NCBI GenBank assembly: GCA_003331045.1
Contig: QENA01000023.1
Span: 65,787 to 129,786, forward strand
Length of the DNA stretch: 64,000 bases
Source: Candidatus Tokpelaia sp. JSC189
Lineage (GTDB): Bacteria; Pseudomonadota; Alphaproteobacteria; Rhizobiales; Rhizobiaceae
Direction: 5' to 3'
The notes under the pieces are model-generated. The model ran no database searches, was not told the DNA's origin, and saw only the letters and a program-made list of their open reading frames with translations. Of the stretch, positions 9,183-18,645 are shown in pieces. The position numbers and the translations under genes are program-made. Each line of letters opens with the position of its first letter. The first letter of the stretch is position 1.

Positions 9183-9260
9183 TTTTAACCTCACTTCAGA
9201 ACGGCTTATTTCAAGCCTTTTCTTTAAATTTGCGCGATGGGCTTTTTTCCCATGGCACTA

Positions 9261-9608
9261 TTAACAATCAAGGCCTACAGACCGCAACACATTCAATACA
9301 CCGGTGGTAAATCCCAGAAAAAGAAAAATAATGAGCCCCCAAGGGGATCCGCCAACAACCTGCTCAAATCCAAGCCCCAAAACAATGCCCATAATGACTG
9401 CTGCCAGAAATTCGCTCGAAAGTTTGATTGCCTGCCCAGTGCTCAATAGCATATCCTGTTTTTCTTCCTCTGAATGGCCCAAGACGCCTTTGCGTTTAAG
9501 TTCTTCTTCAAGTGCAGATCGCTGCTCATCCAATTGACGAGACTGGAGTCGCCCCTTCCGGAATATGGACTTATAACCCAGCGTACCGGGTTTTTTCCCA
9601 CAAGCCAT
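9261..9608 (-). CDS. atpI: ATP synthase protein I
   Basis: Small assembly factor at the head of the F0 operon, thought to help c-ring assembly or Mg2+ supply. The 115-residue protein has a charged N-terminal half with LDEQRSALEEELKRKG (about 26-41). Two membrane spans follow, around residues 68-84 and 91-109. The ATG at 9608 is the first gene start of the minus-strand operon, so the promoter is expected within 9609-9860. I could not define it confidently. Confidence 0.88.
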   Translation of the reverse strand: MACGKKPGTLGYKSIFRKGRLQSRQLDEQRSALEEELKRKGVLGHSEEEKQDMLLSTGQAIKLSSEFLAAVIMGIVLGLGFEQVVGGSPWGLIIFLFLGFTTGVLNVLRSVGLDC

Positions 9609-9867
9609 CTACGTTCTCCAAACCTAGAAACTACAATCCAAAAGCCTGATCTTATCAAGTCGCGCGCAACATATTGTTATCGAAGGCATTCGTCAAGCTG
9701 GGAAAATGCCGTACTCATATCGATTATGGTATGATTGGCATGTTGATTGAGTTTTGATGTGTTGTTTTGGTATTTTTTGGAGTTTTGTGATAGCGAGCGG
9801 GCGAGTGGTTAGAGAATTGGCATAATTTTAAGATTGTGTGTGGTTTATGCCTATTGTGTTGAGTTTT

Positions 9868-10033
9868 TATGAAAGATGGGGCAAGGACACCGATGTCATA
9901 GTTTGCCCCGGATAACCGGCAATATCTGTGCGGGCTGCAGCAATCAGACCGCCAGTATTAGGATCTAGCTATCGCAAAATCGCAATTTGCATTTGCTGCA
10001 GAGATTAAGATTTGCAATCAGATATTTGCTCAT
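9868..10033 (-). pseudogene. cinA: cinA (nicotinamide-nucleotide amidase family) remnant
   Basis: After the ispDF stop on the minus strand, a frame from 9963 reads DPNTGGLIAAARTDIAGYPG. This closely matches the CinA C-terminal-domain signature AESCTGGLIAAALTDIAGSS. The preceding residues (KCKLRF, then AIARS in a shifted frame) fit the ATAES part but need a frameshift and contain a TAG. Everything after the signature is lost at a TAA at 9868. In Rhizobiales cinA commonly follows ispDF, so position supports the call. It cannot encode a functional deamidase. Confidence 0.7.
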
Positions 10034-10048
10034 CTTGGTAACCCGACA

Positions 10049-11218
10049 TTAATAAATTACGGTTGCTGTGGCGATTGCGACAATACCCTCTTCCCGTCCG
10101 ATAAAACCTAACATTTCATTGGTAGTTGCTTTGACAGAAATGCGTTCAGGTGTGATACAGAGCATATCCTGCAATGCCCGGCTCATCGCCTGCCTGTAGG
10201 GGCTAATTTTGGGCATCTCGGTAATTATCGTTATATCAACATTAGCAACGCGGCCTTTTCTTTCATGGATAAGACAGACTGCATGGCGGACAAATATTTC
10301 CGAAGCAATCCCTTTCCATTGTGGATTAGACGGAGGAAAGTGAGTGCCGATATCGCCTGCCCCATGGGTTGCGAGCAGGGCATCTGTCAGTGCATGCAGC
10401 GCCACATCGGCATCGGAATGGCCGGAAAGTTTTTTGTGCCAAGGAATTTTGACCCCACAGAGTATAACACCATCCCCTTTTTCAAGCTTGTGCACATCAT
10501 AACCGGTTCCTGTTCGCACATCGGGAAACATGGTTTCATCCTTTTTCAGCCGCTTATCAGCTATTTCGATATCCACAGCCCAAGTGATTTTGATATTATC
10601 TACTGCGCCTTCAATAATCTGCATCGGAATAGTATGCCACTCTGCAATTGCAGAATCATCTGTAAAATCATTCCGTCCCTCTGCGTATGCTGCTTCATGA
10701 GCTGCCAGAATAAGTGAATAGGGAAAGGATTGCGGTGTTTGTGCGGCAAAAAGCCGCTCACGGGGAATGGTAGCGGTCACATGATTTTTATCATCTACCC
10801 GTTTAAATGTATCAGAAACTGGCAGGGCAGGCAGAACGCCACTTGAGGGTGTCAGGGCGTCGTAGATAGCATCCAACTGCGCATGGCTAATAAACGGGCG
10901 TGCCCCATCATGAATATGGACATAATGGGGGGATAGCTGTTGCAGATATTGTAATCCGGCTCTCGTCGAATCTTGGCGAGTGACCCCACCTTCTACAAGG
11001 ATAACCTTAGTTGTAAGTTCTCCCAAAGCTTCTTGGCATAAGGCACGGTCATCCGGATGTATAACTAGCACAACGGGAGAAATACTACTATGAGATAGAA
11101 ATGTGTCGACCGTGTGGCGGATCACCGGCATGCCGCCAATGGATGTATACTGCTTTGGCCCCTTGCCCTTTGTCCGCTCACCCCGGCCGGCTGCTAATAT
11201 AATTGCTGCAATAGAAAT
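10049..11218 (-). CDS. ispDF: Bifunctional IspD/IspF, non-ATG start
   Basis: Fusion enzyme of the MEP isoprenoid pathway: 2-C-methyl-D-erythritol 4-phosphate cytidylyltransferase (about residues 1-225) and MECDP synthase (about 230-389). The IspD CTP-binding loop [17 protein letters not shown] is complete near the N terminus. IspF shows TGYDVH and the metal and substrate region [18 protein letters not shown]. No ATG, GTG or TTG lies in frame between the upstream stop (11228-11230) and Met at 11131, which is after the CTP loop. The best start is an ATT at 11218 with GAGG seven bases upstream. An out-of-frame ATG sits at 11231. Either a rare AUU start or a start-region mutation is implied. rirA ends 28 bases upstream. 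Confidence 0.88.
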   Translation of the reverse strand: MSIAAIILAAGRGERTKGKGPKQYTSIGGMPVIRHTVDTFLSHSSISPVVLVIHPDDRALCQEALGELTTKVILVEGGVTRQDSTRAGLQYLQQLSPHYVHIHDGARPFISHAQLDAIYDALTPSSGVLPALPVSDTFKRVDDKNHVTATIPRERLFAAQTPQSFPYSLILAAHEAAYAEGRNDFTDDSAIAEWHTIPMQIIEGAVDNIKITWAVDIEIADKRLKKDETMFPDVRTGTGYDVHKLEKGDGVILCGVKIPWHKKLSGHSDADVALHALTDALLATHGAGDIGTHFPPSNPQWKGIASEIFVRHAVCLIHERKGRVANVDITIITEMPKISPYRQAMSRALQDMLCITPERISVKATTNEMLGFIGREEGIVAIATATVIY

Positions 11219-11246
11219 AGGGATACCTCATAAGATCTGAAAAATA

Positions 11247-11705
11247 TCAACGTGCTATCTGACAGGCTTCTTGTGGCTGATCAATGCCCAAGTGGGCACG
11301 GTTAGTTGGCCGCTGCAGATCTGCAATAGTAGTTGCTGACAATATGTCAAAGAAAGCGTTGAGTGCCTTGCTTAAGGTTACATTGAGACCACAGGCATTA
11401 ACCAAAGGGCATTCGGTTGTGTCATTTTCGAAACAAGCAGCCATGGCAAAATTGTCTTCTGTTACTCGCACCACATCGGCAACCGTGATTTCTGCTGGCG
11501 GTTTTGCGAGTTTTACGCCGCCATTGCGTCCACGAACGGTCTGCATCAATCCTGCCTCAACAAGAGGATGCAGTATCTTGAATAGAAACAATTCCGAAAC
11601 AGAATAGGCTTTGGCAATTTCAGGCACGCGGCTCAACTCACCTTCGTTGGCTACGCAGTACATCAACATTCGCATAGCGTAATTGGTCTGTTTGGTGAGT
11701 CGCAT
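11247..11705 (-). CDS. rirA: Iron-responsive Rrf2-family regulator RirA
   Basis: Rhizobial iron regulator of the Rrf2 family, a winged-helix repressor that senses iron status through an Fe-S cluster and represses iron uptake genes. It has 152 residues. The N terminus MRLTKQTNYAMRMLMYC and recognition region SELFLFKILHPLVEAGL match RirA closely. The three cluster cysteines are present at 91, 99 and 105 (ACFENDTTECPLVNAC). RirA fits better than IscR or NsrR because of the N-terminal sequence and the rhizobial context. ispDF lies immediately downstream on the same strand and may be co-transcribed. Confidence 0.9.
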   Translation of the reverse strand: MRLTKQTNYAMRMLMYCVANEGELSRVPEIAKAYSVSELFLFKILHPLVEAGLMQTVRGRNGGVKLAKPPAEITVADVVRVTEDNFAMAACFENDTTECPLVNACGLNVTLSKALNAFFDILSATTIADLQRPTNRAHLGIDQPQEACQIAR

Positions 11706-12439
11706 AATTCTGTTCCTTTACATAATCCTTGCTTTAATTTCTGGTCCAAACCTCTCCTAAGTTATATAAAATATTTTGAGAAATATGAACCTTATCTCCC
11801 GACTTTTAAATATTTACGTCTAGCATAATAATACGCCTGTAATAATAAAATTGGCCTTTCCAAGATTTTTATAGCGGATATAATCTACTTGGCATGGAAT
11901 TTTTATTATATACCCTATTATCTGTAGGTTTTTTTCTTTATTGACTGGGATTATACAGTTTTGCAACATTAATATTGTATACTTTGAGATGAATTAAGGA
12001 AATCTGGGCATGATTTGGAAAATACAACATGCTTTTTTCGGTTGTTATGACCTTAGATACCCATGCCGGTGGTTGGTGGGGTTGCAGCTGTGATACTTAG
12101 AAGATTATGGAACTTGACCGTTGATTTGATACCAAATATTAGAATAAGTATTATGGACTCTTGTTAGTCTTGTAAATATTTATACAGGGACTGGGCTTGC
12201 AAATAGCTTTTTAAGCTAACATGGTTTTATAGTTTGATAACCTGCAGTTTTTGCTTTTTAATTTCTACTAAAATACTAGCGTCAGCTTACACTTCAGGCA
12301 ATCGAGTGCGATTTACGCCATATATTTTGCTGCGTCATGCGATGAGTTAATTATCATCTCAAGCGATTCCGGAAGGGAGGAAGATCTATGTAATTCTGCC
12401 TAGGTCTCCAAATTTAGGAGCTAATTTTTGTCAACTCGG
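11706..12439. other. Spacer between divergent rirA and the ntrY remnant
   Basis: About 730 bases, AT-rich, with no open gene. In related genomes dusB, ntrB and ntrC often occupy this interval. I could not recognise any of them, so they are absent or decayed beyond reading. The rirA promoter must lie here, but no clear box was found. Confidence 0.4.
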
Positions 12440-13900
12440 TAAAATTTCAACCCGGTGCACATGATTTTTTGGCGTTATCCTCAAGATGATAGTATTGAGA
12501 ATGCTTGGCATTATACATTGCAGTTGACAGAGATTGATATCAACTATTATCGTCTCAAGTTGAGGTCAGTCGTGTTTTGGCCCAGATTGCCCTTTTTGTC
12601 CTTAATATTTCCGCCTATTTTCTTGTCATGTTGGTTTCGGCTATCTGGGCAGAAATTGTCGTTTCTGATAGGCTGGTACGGTCAATCCGGCTTCCGATCG
12701 GTGCCGCTGCCGATTCTGACTCTATCAATATGCGAGATTATTGTTCCTGTTCGCTCAAAGGATAGTGATGTTGGTCAAGTTGTTCCTGCGTAACGAGTTG
12801 ATAACTGCCAACGAGCGATTGATGAACGTCGCCGTTTTCTAAAGCTACGCTTTCCTGTATAACAGTGACTGTGATTAGTGTGGATGATGAAGGGTATATC
12901 ATATAATATTATTAACCGGTCTGCCGAAACCATGTTTGGTTTTGATCCGCAAGCCTGATCGGTGTCAGACAGGTTTTGAAGGTGACACGTTCATCTGCAG
13001 GAAAAATCAATCGTGACCAGATTACTGTTACCTAAGAAGGGTCGCGCGCGTTTATAGTATTGAGATTATCATTGAGGATTTATGAATACGGAAAACCATT
13101 CTTGGGTTATGACAATCGATGACATTAATAGATTCTGATTAAAGGGCAACGTTCTTCACGCTTGGGCGAAGATTATTCATAGTGTATAGCATTATGAGAT
13201 CAAAATCTACTGACTTCTATTATCATCTCAGCTGTCGGCTGAGCGTATCCGCCGACATTAGGGCAAGATTATTGCCAGAGGATAGAGGAGGAGGGTAACG
13301 ATTATGCGGCAAGTTGAAGACATCGGGCAGATGTTGGATGAATTTCATCCTCTAAAGCGCTTACGCCTAAGCCGAAACTATTATAGATGAATCTATATGA
13401 TTCGTTGTGAAAAGTAATGTTTTTAGTTAAGATTTCATGACAGGATATTGTTTTTGAATAGGGTATCAAAGGAGAAGCCACTTGTTGGTGCATTCGACAG
13501 CCGCCTGATCAGGCAAAATTCCAACTAATGTCATAAAAAATGCTAGCAAAGCATGTGGACGGAGAATAGAGGCATATTGAATGGCCGTATAATCTGGTGC
13601 AAGTAGTGTAAAAAGGGATAAACTATAACTATCGATATTATCGATAGTGGCAAGGATTTTCTAAAGGAACATCGGGAAAAGCTGTTTAAAATTTATATAA
13701 CTATGCGAGAATAATGTATGGCTCTTGGGCTGATGTTTATTGTGCGTAAAATTATCGAGGAACACATTGAGGAACACAGTGGGTATCTGGAATTGCTTAA
13801 TGCTTCTAAAACAGATTATGAGAGGCGTGAATCCATGATTCACATGGTTTTTCGAGTTGCAAACAAAGATAAAAAGCAGGTGTTGCCTGTTAAAAAACAA
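12440..13900 (+). pseudogene. ntrY: Sensor histidine kinase ntrY, heavily degraded
   Basis: Ordered NtrY-like fragments are spread over about 1.4 kb with many stops and frame changes. The membrane and HAMP region appears around 12570-12720 (SAIWAEIVVSDRLVRSIRLPIGAA when frames are joined). Next comes QRAIDERRRF near 12810. The kinase core gives LSAERIRRH, a stop, then GKIIARG and RQVEDIGQMLDEF at about 13225-13345. The ATP-binding domain gives TNVIKNASKAC near 13525 and the C-terminal GLMFIVRKIIEEH at about 13730. Order and position directly before ntrX fit NtrY. No functional kinase can be made. Confidence 0.85.
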
Positions 13901-13910
13901 GTGAATGATT

Positions 13911-15272
13911 ATGGCCGCTGATATTCTGATTGTTGAGGATGAAGCGGATATTCGTGAATTTGTAGCAGGGATTTTAAGCGATAAGGGCTATGAAATACGT
14001 GTGGCTGCCGATGCCGATGAAGCATCGCTTGCAATTAATGAGCGTCTGCCACAACTGATTTTCTTGGATATCTGGCTATACGGCAGCCGACTCAGCGGGC
14101 TTGCATTACTTGATGAAATCAAGAGTCATTTCAATTTGCCAGTTGTGATGATTTCCTGCCATGGCAATATTGAAACAGCAGTTTCGGCAATCAAGCGTGG
14201 GGCTTACGATTTTATTGAGAAGCCGTTCAAAGCTGATCATCTGCTGCTTGTGGCAGAGCGTGCCCTTGAGACATCAAAGCTCAAGCGTGAAGTGGAGGAA
14301 CTACGCAGGAATGTAGTTGATAAACCAGAATTTATTGGAAATTCCTCAATTATGAATCAGTTGCGGCAGACAATTGAAAAAGTTGCCTCGAGCAACAGCC
14401 GTGTCATGATTACTGGGCCATCGGGTTCAGGCAAGGAAATGACAGCGCGGATGATTCATGCTATGTCATCCCGTGCTAACGGGCCGTTTGTGGTGTTTAA
14501 TGCAGCGATAGTTACAGATGAGCGTTTGGAGATAGAGCTTTTCGGTACGGAAATGACTAGAGAGGAATGTAAAATCGGTGCACTTGAAGAGGCGCACGGT
14601 GGTGTTCTATATCTTAATGAAGTTGCCGATATACCGCGTAAGACACAGAACAAGATTTTACGGGTTCTGACTGAACAGAAGTTTGAGCGGGTTGGAGAAA
14701 CTAACCCGGTGACGGTTGATGTGCGTATCATTTCATCAACAGCCCAGAATCTTGAAGAATTAATTGCTGAAGGTTATTTCCGTGAAGATCTGTTTCATCG
14801 TCTTTCGGTTGTGTCGATTTCTGTACCGCCGTTGGCAAGGCATCCTGAGGATATTCCCATTCTGGTGGATCATTTCATGCGTCAGATTGCCCGGAAGGCA
14901 GGCATAAAGTTGCGTCCCGTGGGTGATGATGTAATGGCGGTGCTGCAGGCCCATAGCTGGCCGGGCAATGTTAGGCAGTTGCGCAATAATGTGGAACGGC
15001 TGCTTATTCTTACTCGTGATGATAACTGTGAGGAGCCGATCACAGCTGATTTATTGCCCGCAGAAATCAGTGATATACTTCCCTGCATCTCTTCTGATAC
15101 AGATCAACATATTATGACTTTGCCTTTGCGCAAGGCAAGGGAGATATTTGAAAGGGGATATCTGCTTGCACAAATTAACCGGTTTAGTGGCAATATTTCC
15201 CGCACGGCCGAATTTATCGGCATGGAACGTTCAGCCTTGCATCGCAAGCTCAAGTCACTTGGGTTATCATAA
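13911..15272 (+). CDS. ntrX: NtrX-type response regulator
   Basis: Response regulator of the NtrY/NtrX system, linked in alphaproteobacteria to nitrogen, redox and envelope control. It has 453 residues: receiver with phosphoacceptor Asp53 (FLDIW), AAA+ domain with Walker A GPSGSGKE at 169-176, and a C-terminal Fis-type helix-turn-helix (GNISRTAEFIGMERSALHRKL). As usual for NtrX, GAFTGA is absent, so sigma-54 activation is doubtful. The Walker B Asp is replaced by Asn236 (VLYLNEVAD), which may impair ATP hydrolysis. I chose MAADILIVEDEAD at 13911 over the ATG at 13905 because it matches the family start. Its partner kinase gene upstream is destroyed. trkA follows two bases downstream. Confidence 0.93.
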   Translation: MAADILIVEDEADIREFVAGILSDKGYEIRVAADADEASLAINERLPQLIFLDIWLYGSRLSGLALLDEIKSHFNLPVVMISCHGNIETAVSAIKRGAYDFIEKPFKADHLLLVAERALETSKLKREVEELRRNVVDKPEFIGNSSIMNQLRQTIEKVASSNSRVMITGPSGSGKEMTARMIHAMSSRANGPFVVFNAAIVTDERLEIELFGTEMTREECKIGALEEAHGGVLYLNEVADIPRKTQNKILRVLTEQKFERVGETNPVTVDVRIISSTAQNLEELIAEGYFREDLFHRLSVVSISVPPLARHPEDIPILVDHFMRQIARKAGIKLRPVGDDVMAVLQAHSWPGNVRQLRNNVERLLILTRDDNCEEPITADLLPAEISDILPCISSDTDQHIMTLPLRKAREIFERGYLLAQINRFSGNISRTAEFIGMERSALHRKLKSLGLS

Positions 15273-15274
15273 CA

Positions 15275-16651
15275 ATGCGGGTTATTATTTGCGGTGCCGG
15301 CCAAGTTGGTTACGGCATAGCTGAAAGGCTGGTTGCTGAGCAGGTTGATGTTACAGTTATTGATCAGAATCCAGAGTTGATTGATATCATCCATGATACG
15401 CTTGATGTACGAGGGCTGGTCGGGCATGGCTCGCATCCTGATATGCTTACTGCTGCCGGAGCAGCGGAAGCCGATATGATTATTGCTGTGACATTATATG
15501 ATGAGATCAATATGATTGCTTGCCAAGTGGCGCATTCTCTCTTCAATGTTCCGACTAAAATTGCCCGAGTACGTTCTCAGTCATATCTTGATCTAAGGTA
15601 CCAGCCTCTTTTTTCACGCGATAACCTGCCTATTGATATGGTCATTTCACCAGAAATCGAAGTTGGTGAGATGGTTTTGCGCCGGATTGCAAAGCCTGGA
15701 GCTCTTGATATTTTGGTTGCTGCAGACGGTAATATTACGGTTTTTGCCATTGAATGTCTCGATAATTGTCCGGTACTCAATACACCATTGCGACAGCTGA
15801 CAAGTCTCTTTCCCGACCTACTTGTAACGGTTGTTGGTATCAAGCGCGGACAGCAACTGTTTATCCCCAATGCAAACGATGCGCTTCAAGCGGGAGATAT
15901 TGCCTATATTACGGCTGCGACCAGCCAAGTTCATCGCACATTCATACTTTTTGGCTATGAAGAGCCGGATACAAAGCGTATTATTATTGCCGGTGGCGGT
16001 AATATAGGTCTTTATGTGGCCCGTGCCATTGAGAAGCGGGACTACCGGGTCAATGTCAAGATTATAGAATCTAACCGCAAACGTGCGCTTTTCATCACTG
16101 ATTATCTGGAGCAGACCCCGGTTCTGCATGGTAGTGCGCTTGATCAGGCTATATTGCAGGAAGCGTTGGCTGAGGATACGGATCTCATGATTGCGCTTAC
16201 CAATCAGGAACAGGTTAATGTTCTTAGTGCGATGATGGCAAAGCGCCTAGGTTGTAAGGCCAATATGATTTTGGTCAATAACCCTTTGTATGAAGAATTT
16301 ACCAAGACTAACGGTGTTGATGCCCATATCAATCCGCGCAATGTTGTGGTATCGAAAATATTGCAGCAGGTGCGGCGTGGGCGTATCCGTGTTGTTCATT
16401 CCATTGCGCATGGCCAAGCGGAAATCATCGAGGGCCAAGCCCTTGAAACGTCACTTCTTGTCGGCAAACCGGTTTCTGAACTTCGCCTACATGAAAAATT
16501 GCGGCTTGGTTCTATTTATCGTAATGGCGAAATTATCCGACCTGTAGGTGCAACTTGTATCCAACCCGGTGATTCTGTTGTAATTTTCGCCTTAATTGAG
16601 GCCGTACATGATGTTGAACAGATGTTTCGGGTCAGCTTGGATTTTTTTTGA
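15275..16651 (+). CDS. trkA: Trk potassium uptake regulatory protein TrkA
   Basis: Cytoplasmic NAD-binding regulatory subunit of the Trk K+ uptake system. The 458-residue protein has the expected duplicated architecture. One RCK/TrkA_N domain starts MRVIICGAGQVGYGIAERL and is followed by a TrkA_C domain. A second nucleotide-binding fold starts IIIAGGGNIGLYVARAI at about residue 230, followed by a second TrkA_C domain. The ATG is two bases after the ntrX stop, so the genes are translationally coupled, an arrangement common in Rhizobiales. The membrane pore TrkH/TrkG is not in this window. Confidence 0.94.
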   Translation: MRVIICGAGQVGYGIAERLVAEQVDVTVIDQNPELIDIIHDTLDVRGLVGHGSHPDMLTAAGAAEADMIIAVTLYDEINMIACQVAHSLFNVPTKIARVRSQSYLDLRYQPLFSRDNLPIDMVISPEIEVGEMVLRRIAKPGALDILVAADGNITVFAIECLDNCPVLNTPLRQLTSLFPDLLVTVVGIKRGQQLFIPNANDALQAGDIAYITAATSQVHRTFILFGYEEPDTKRIIIAGGGNIGLYVARAIEKRDYRVNVKIIESNRKRALFITDYLEQTPVLHGSALDQAILQEALAEDTDLMIALTNQEQVNVLSAMMAKRLGCKANMILVNNPLYEEFTKTNGVDAHINPRNVVVSKILQQVRRGRIRVVHSIAHGQAEIIEGQALETSLLVGKPVSELRLHEKLRLGSIYRNGEIIRPVGATCIQPGDSVVIFALIEAVHDVEQMFRVSLDFF

Positions 16652-16669
16652 AACGGAGGTATAGGAGTT

Positions 16670-17467
16670 ATGGACATTTGTACTTTCTGGTTTGGTGATA
16701 AATTGCGTACAGTTGACCGGATCTGCCTTTCCTCGATGGTTAGGGCTGGACAGTGTGTTAAGCTGTTTGTTTATGGGCCAGTTAAAAATGTTCCCGAGGG
16801 GGTGGAGCTGCATGATGCTGAGGCTATCGTGCCGCAATCTCTGCTTTATTGGGTAGATCCTGATTATCCATCATTTAAGCCATGGCTATCCATTGTACAG
16901 TTTAGCGATATTTTCCGCATTATGTTAATGAAACATAGCCAAGGGACTTGGCTTGATACGGATGTCTATCTGGTTAAACCATTTGAACCTGATCCTAGAC
17001 AGATATGGTTTGCGCGTGAGAATCGGACCCGGGTCGGTGTTTCTGCCCTTTATCTGCCGCCTGATAACCCGATTATCAGAGAATTTGAGGATTATCTTCA
17101 GGGCAATAACCTTATCCCCAACTGGTTGGGCTTTAAACGCCGGGTCTGGAAGCCGACTGTTTTGCGATATAAAGGTCTGCCTGTCCGACCTAACCGGCTG
17201 GGAATTACAATTTTTGGTAATGATGGCATTTCGCGTCTTGCAAAGCGTTTTGGCTTTTTTGATCAGGCAAAATCCAGAGAGACGTTTTATTATTGGACAG
17301 GCCGTAAGTCCGAGCGTATTTTTGATCCTGTCTATGGACTAGAGCCGCTTCATCACCCAGATTTTATAGGTTTTCATATTCATAAAAAGGCATTGACCAA
17401 TGAGCCGCCGAAAACAGGAAGTTTTTATGACTTGGCTTTCAGGGGAGTAATCCGGCCGGATGTGTGA
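16670..17467 (+). CDS. DXD-motif glycosyltransferase
   Basis: A 265-residue protein resembling the glycosyltransferase family with a sugar-binding region containing a DXD motif (capsule/LPS-type, GT32-like). The catalytic metal site is GTWLDTDVYLVKP with Asp96 and Asp98. Upstream are FSDIFRIMLMKHSQG, typical of the family, and an N terminus (ICTFWFGD) that starts the nucleotide-sugar fold. No membrane span or signal peptide is visible, so it probably acts at the cytoplasmic face on a lipid-linked or LPS acceptor. Donor and acceptor cannot be inferred. A strong ribosome-binding site (GGAGG and AGGAG) precedes the ATG. It follows trkA by 18 bases and could be in the same transcript. Confidence 0.8.
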   Translation: MDICTFWFGDKLRTVDRICLSSMVRAGQCVKLFVYGPVKNVPEGVELHDAEAIVPQSLLYWVDPDYPSFKPWLSIVQFSDIFRIMLMKHSQGTWLDTDVYLVKPFEPDPRQIWFARENRTRVGVSALYLPPDNPIIREFEDYLQGNNLIPNWLGFKRRVWKPTVLRYKGLPVRPNRLGITIFGNDGISRLAKRFGFFDQAKSRETFYYWTGRKSERIFDPVYGLEPLHHPDFIGFHIHKKALTNEPPKTGSFYDLAFRGVIRPDV

Positions 17468-17726
17468 GAAGAAAGCTAGGCGTATGCATGTTTTCCATTG
17501 CAGGCGAAGACCATGCAATTTATTCAGACAAACTGTTTTGATATCTTGCAAAATGCATGAATATTACTCTATCCACTAGGATCGGGCTGCCATAGATGCC
17601 CTCAATCTGTTAAAGTAGCGGTAGGGCGTTGCCATTTTATTTTTATACATTATCTGAACGCAAAAGTGGTTTCATATTTTTTCTGGAAATGCTTTATGGA
17701 ATGCAGAAAAACCAAAGGCTGGAAGA

Positions 17727-18353
17727 ATGAGTGATCCAATCAAGACTGCAATGAACCTTGTTCCTATGGTGGTTGAGCAGACCAATCGGGGGGAACGTGC
17801 TTATGATATTTTTTCTCGATTGCTAAAGGAACGCATCATTTTTATCAATGGTCTGATTGAGGATGGGATGGCCATGCTGGTTTGTGCGCAGCTTCTGTTT
17901 TTAGAGGGCGAAAATCCGAAGAAGGAAATCAGCCTTTATATTAACTCCCCTGGTGGATATGTGACATCGGGTATGGCCATTTATGATACGATGCGGTTTA
18001 TTCAACCAATGGTATCTACGCTGTGTATTGGTCAGACGGCTTCCATGGGCTCTCTACTTCTGACTGCCGGCGCTAGGGGACACCGTTTTGCATTACCCAA
18101 TGCGCGTGTCATGCTGCATCAGCCTTCGGGTGGTTTTCAAGGGGCTGCTTCAGATATACAGCGTCACGCCCAAGATATTCTGAAGCTGAAGCGACGCCTA
18201 AACGAGATTTACGTTACCCATACCGGGCAGGATTACAAGACAATTGAGCAGACACTGGATCGTGATTATTTTATGTCCGCTGCTGAGGCCAATGATTTTG
18301 GTTTGATTGATGCGGTTCTGGAAAAGCGGACGATGCTGCAGGAGAATACTTAA
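17727..18353 (+). CDS. clpP: ATP-dependent Clp protease proteolytic subunit
   Basis: Principal ClpP peptidase, 208 residues, normal size. The triad is complete: Ser106 in [11 protein letters not shown], His131 in VMLHQPSGG and Asp180 in [12 protein letters not shown]. The head region [19 protein letters not shown] is canonical. It forms the tetradecameric barrel that partners ClpX, encoded 290 bases downstream, and ClpA. The block clpP-clpX-lon-hupB has the typical alphaproteobacterial order. GGCTGGAAGA before the ATG serves as ribosome-binding site. In related bacteria ClpXP degrades cell-cycle regulators with help from CpdR, which is also encoded in this window. Confidence 0.97.
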   Translation: MSDPIKTAMNLVPMVVEQTNRGERAYDIFSRLLKERIIFINGLIEDGMAMLVCAQLLFLEGENPKKEISLYINSPGGYVTSGMAIYDTMRFIQPMVSTLCIGQTASMGSLLLTAGARGHRFALPNARVMLHQPSGGFQGAASDIQRHAQDILKLKRRLNEIYVTHTGQDYKTIEQTLDRDYFMSAAEANDFGLIDAVLEKRTMLQENT

Positions 18354-18645
18354 AGCCATGTAATTATTGTGTAGAAAATTGAAATCTAGAGAGGTTGTTT
18401 GATTTTACTCTGTGGATAGTTTTTTGCTGCAGCTTTTTAGTAGACATCTTATTAGCTTTACGTTTACGTATCTTCGTTTACACGAGAAACGCTTTAAGAT
18501 TTCAAATCATTAGATGTGAATAACCGGAAAATGTTGCTGTAAAGCGTATTTACTATGTGTTTTTTTGTAAAAATAGGGCCGTATGAAACTGGGTTAATGA
18601 ATAGTAAATTTATCTTTATGCGGGAATTGGGAAGGGTATAGGCTG

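Noticed and set aside
12455..12793. A 112-codon frame with hydrophobic segments
   Set aside because: It matches NtrY only when joined to other frames (HAMP-region residues are in a neighbouring frame), so it is part of the ntrY pseudogene.
13718..13921. A 67-codon frame just before ntrX
   Set aside because: It is the C-terminal ATP-binding remnant of ntrY (GLMFIVRKIIEEH) and overlaps the ntrX start; not a separate gene.
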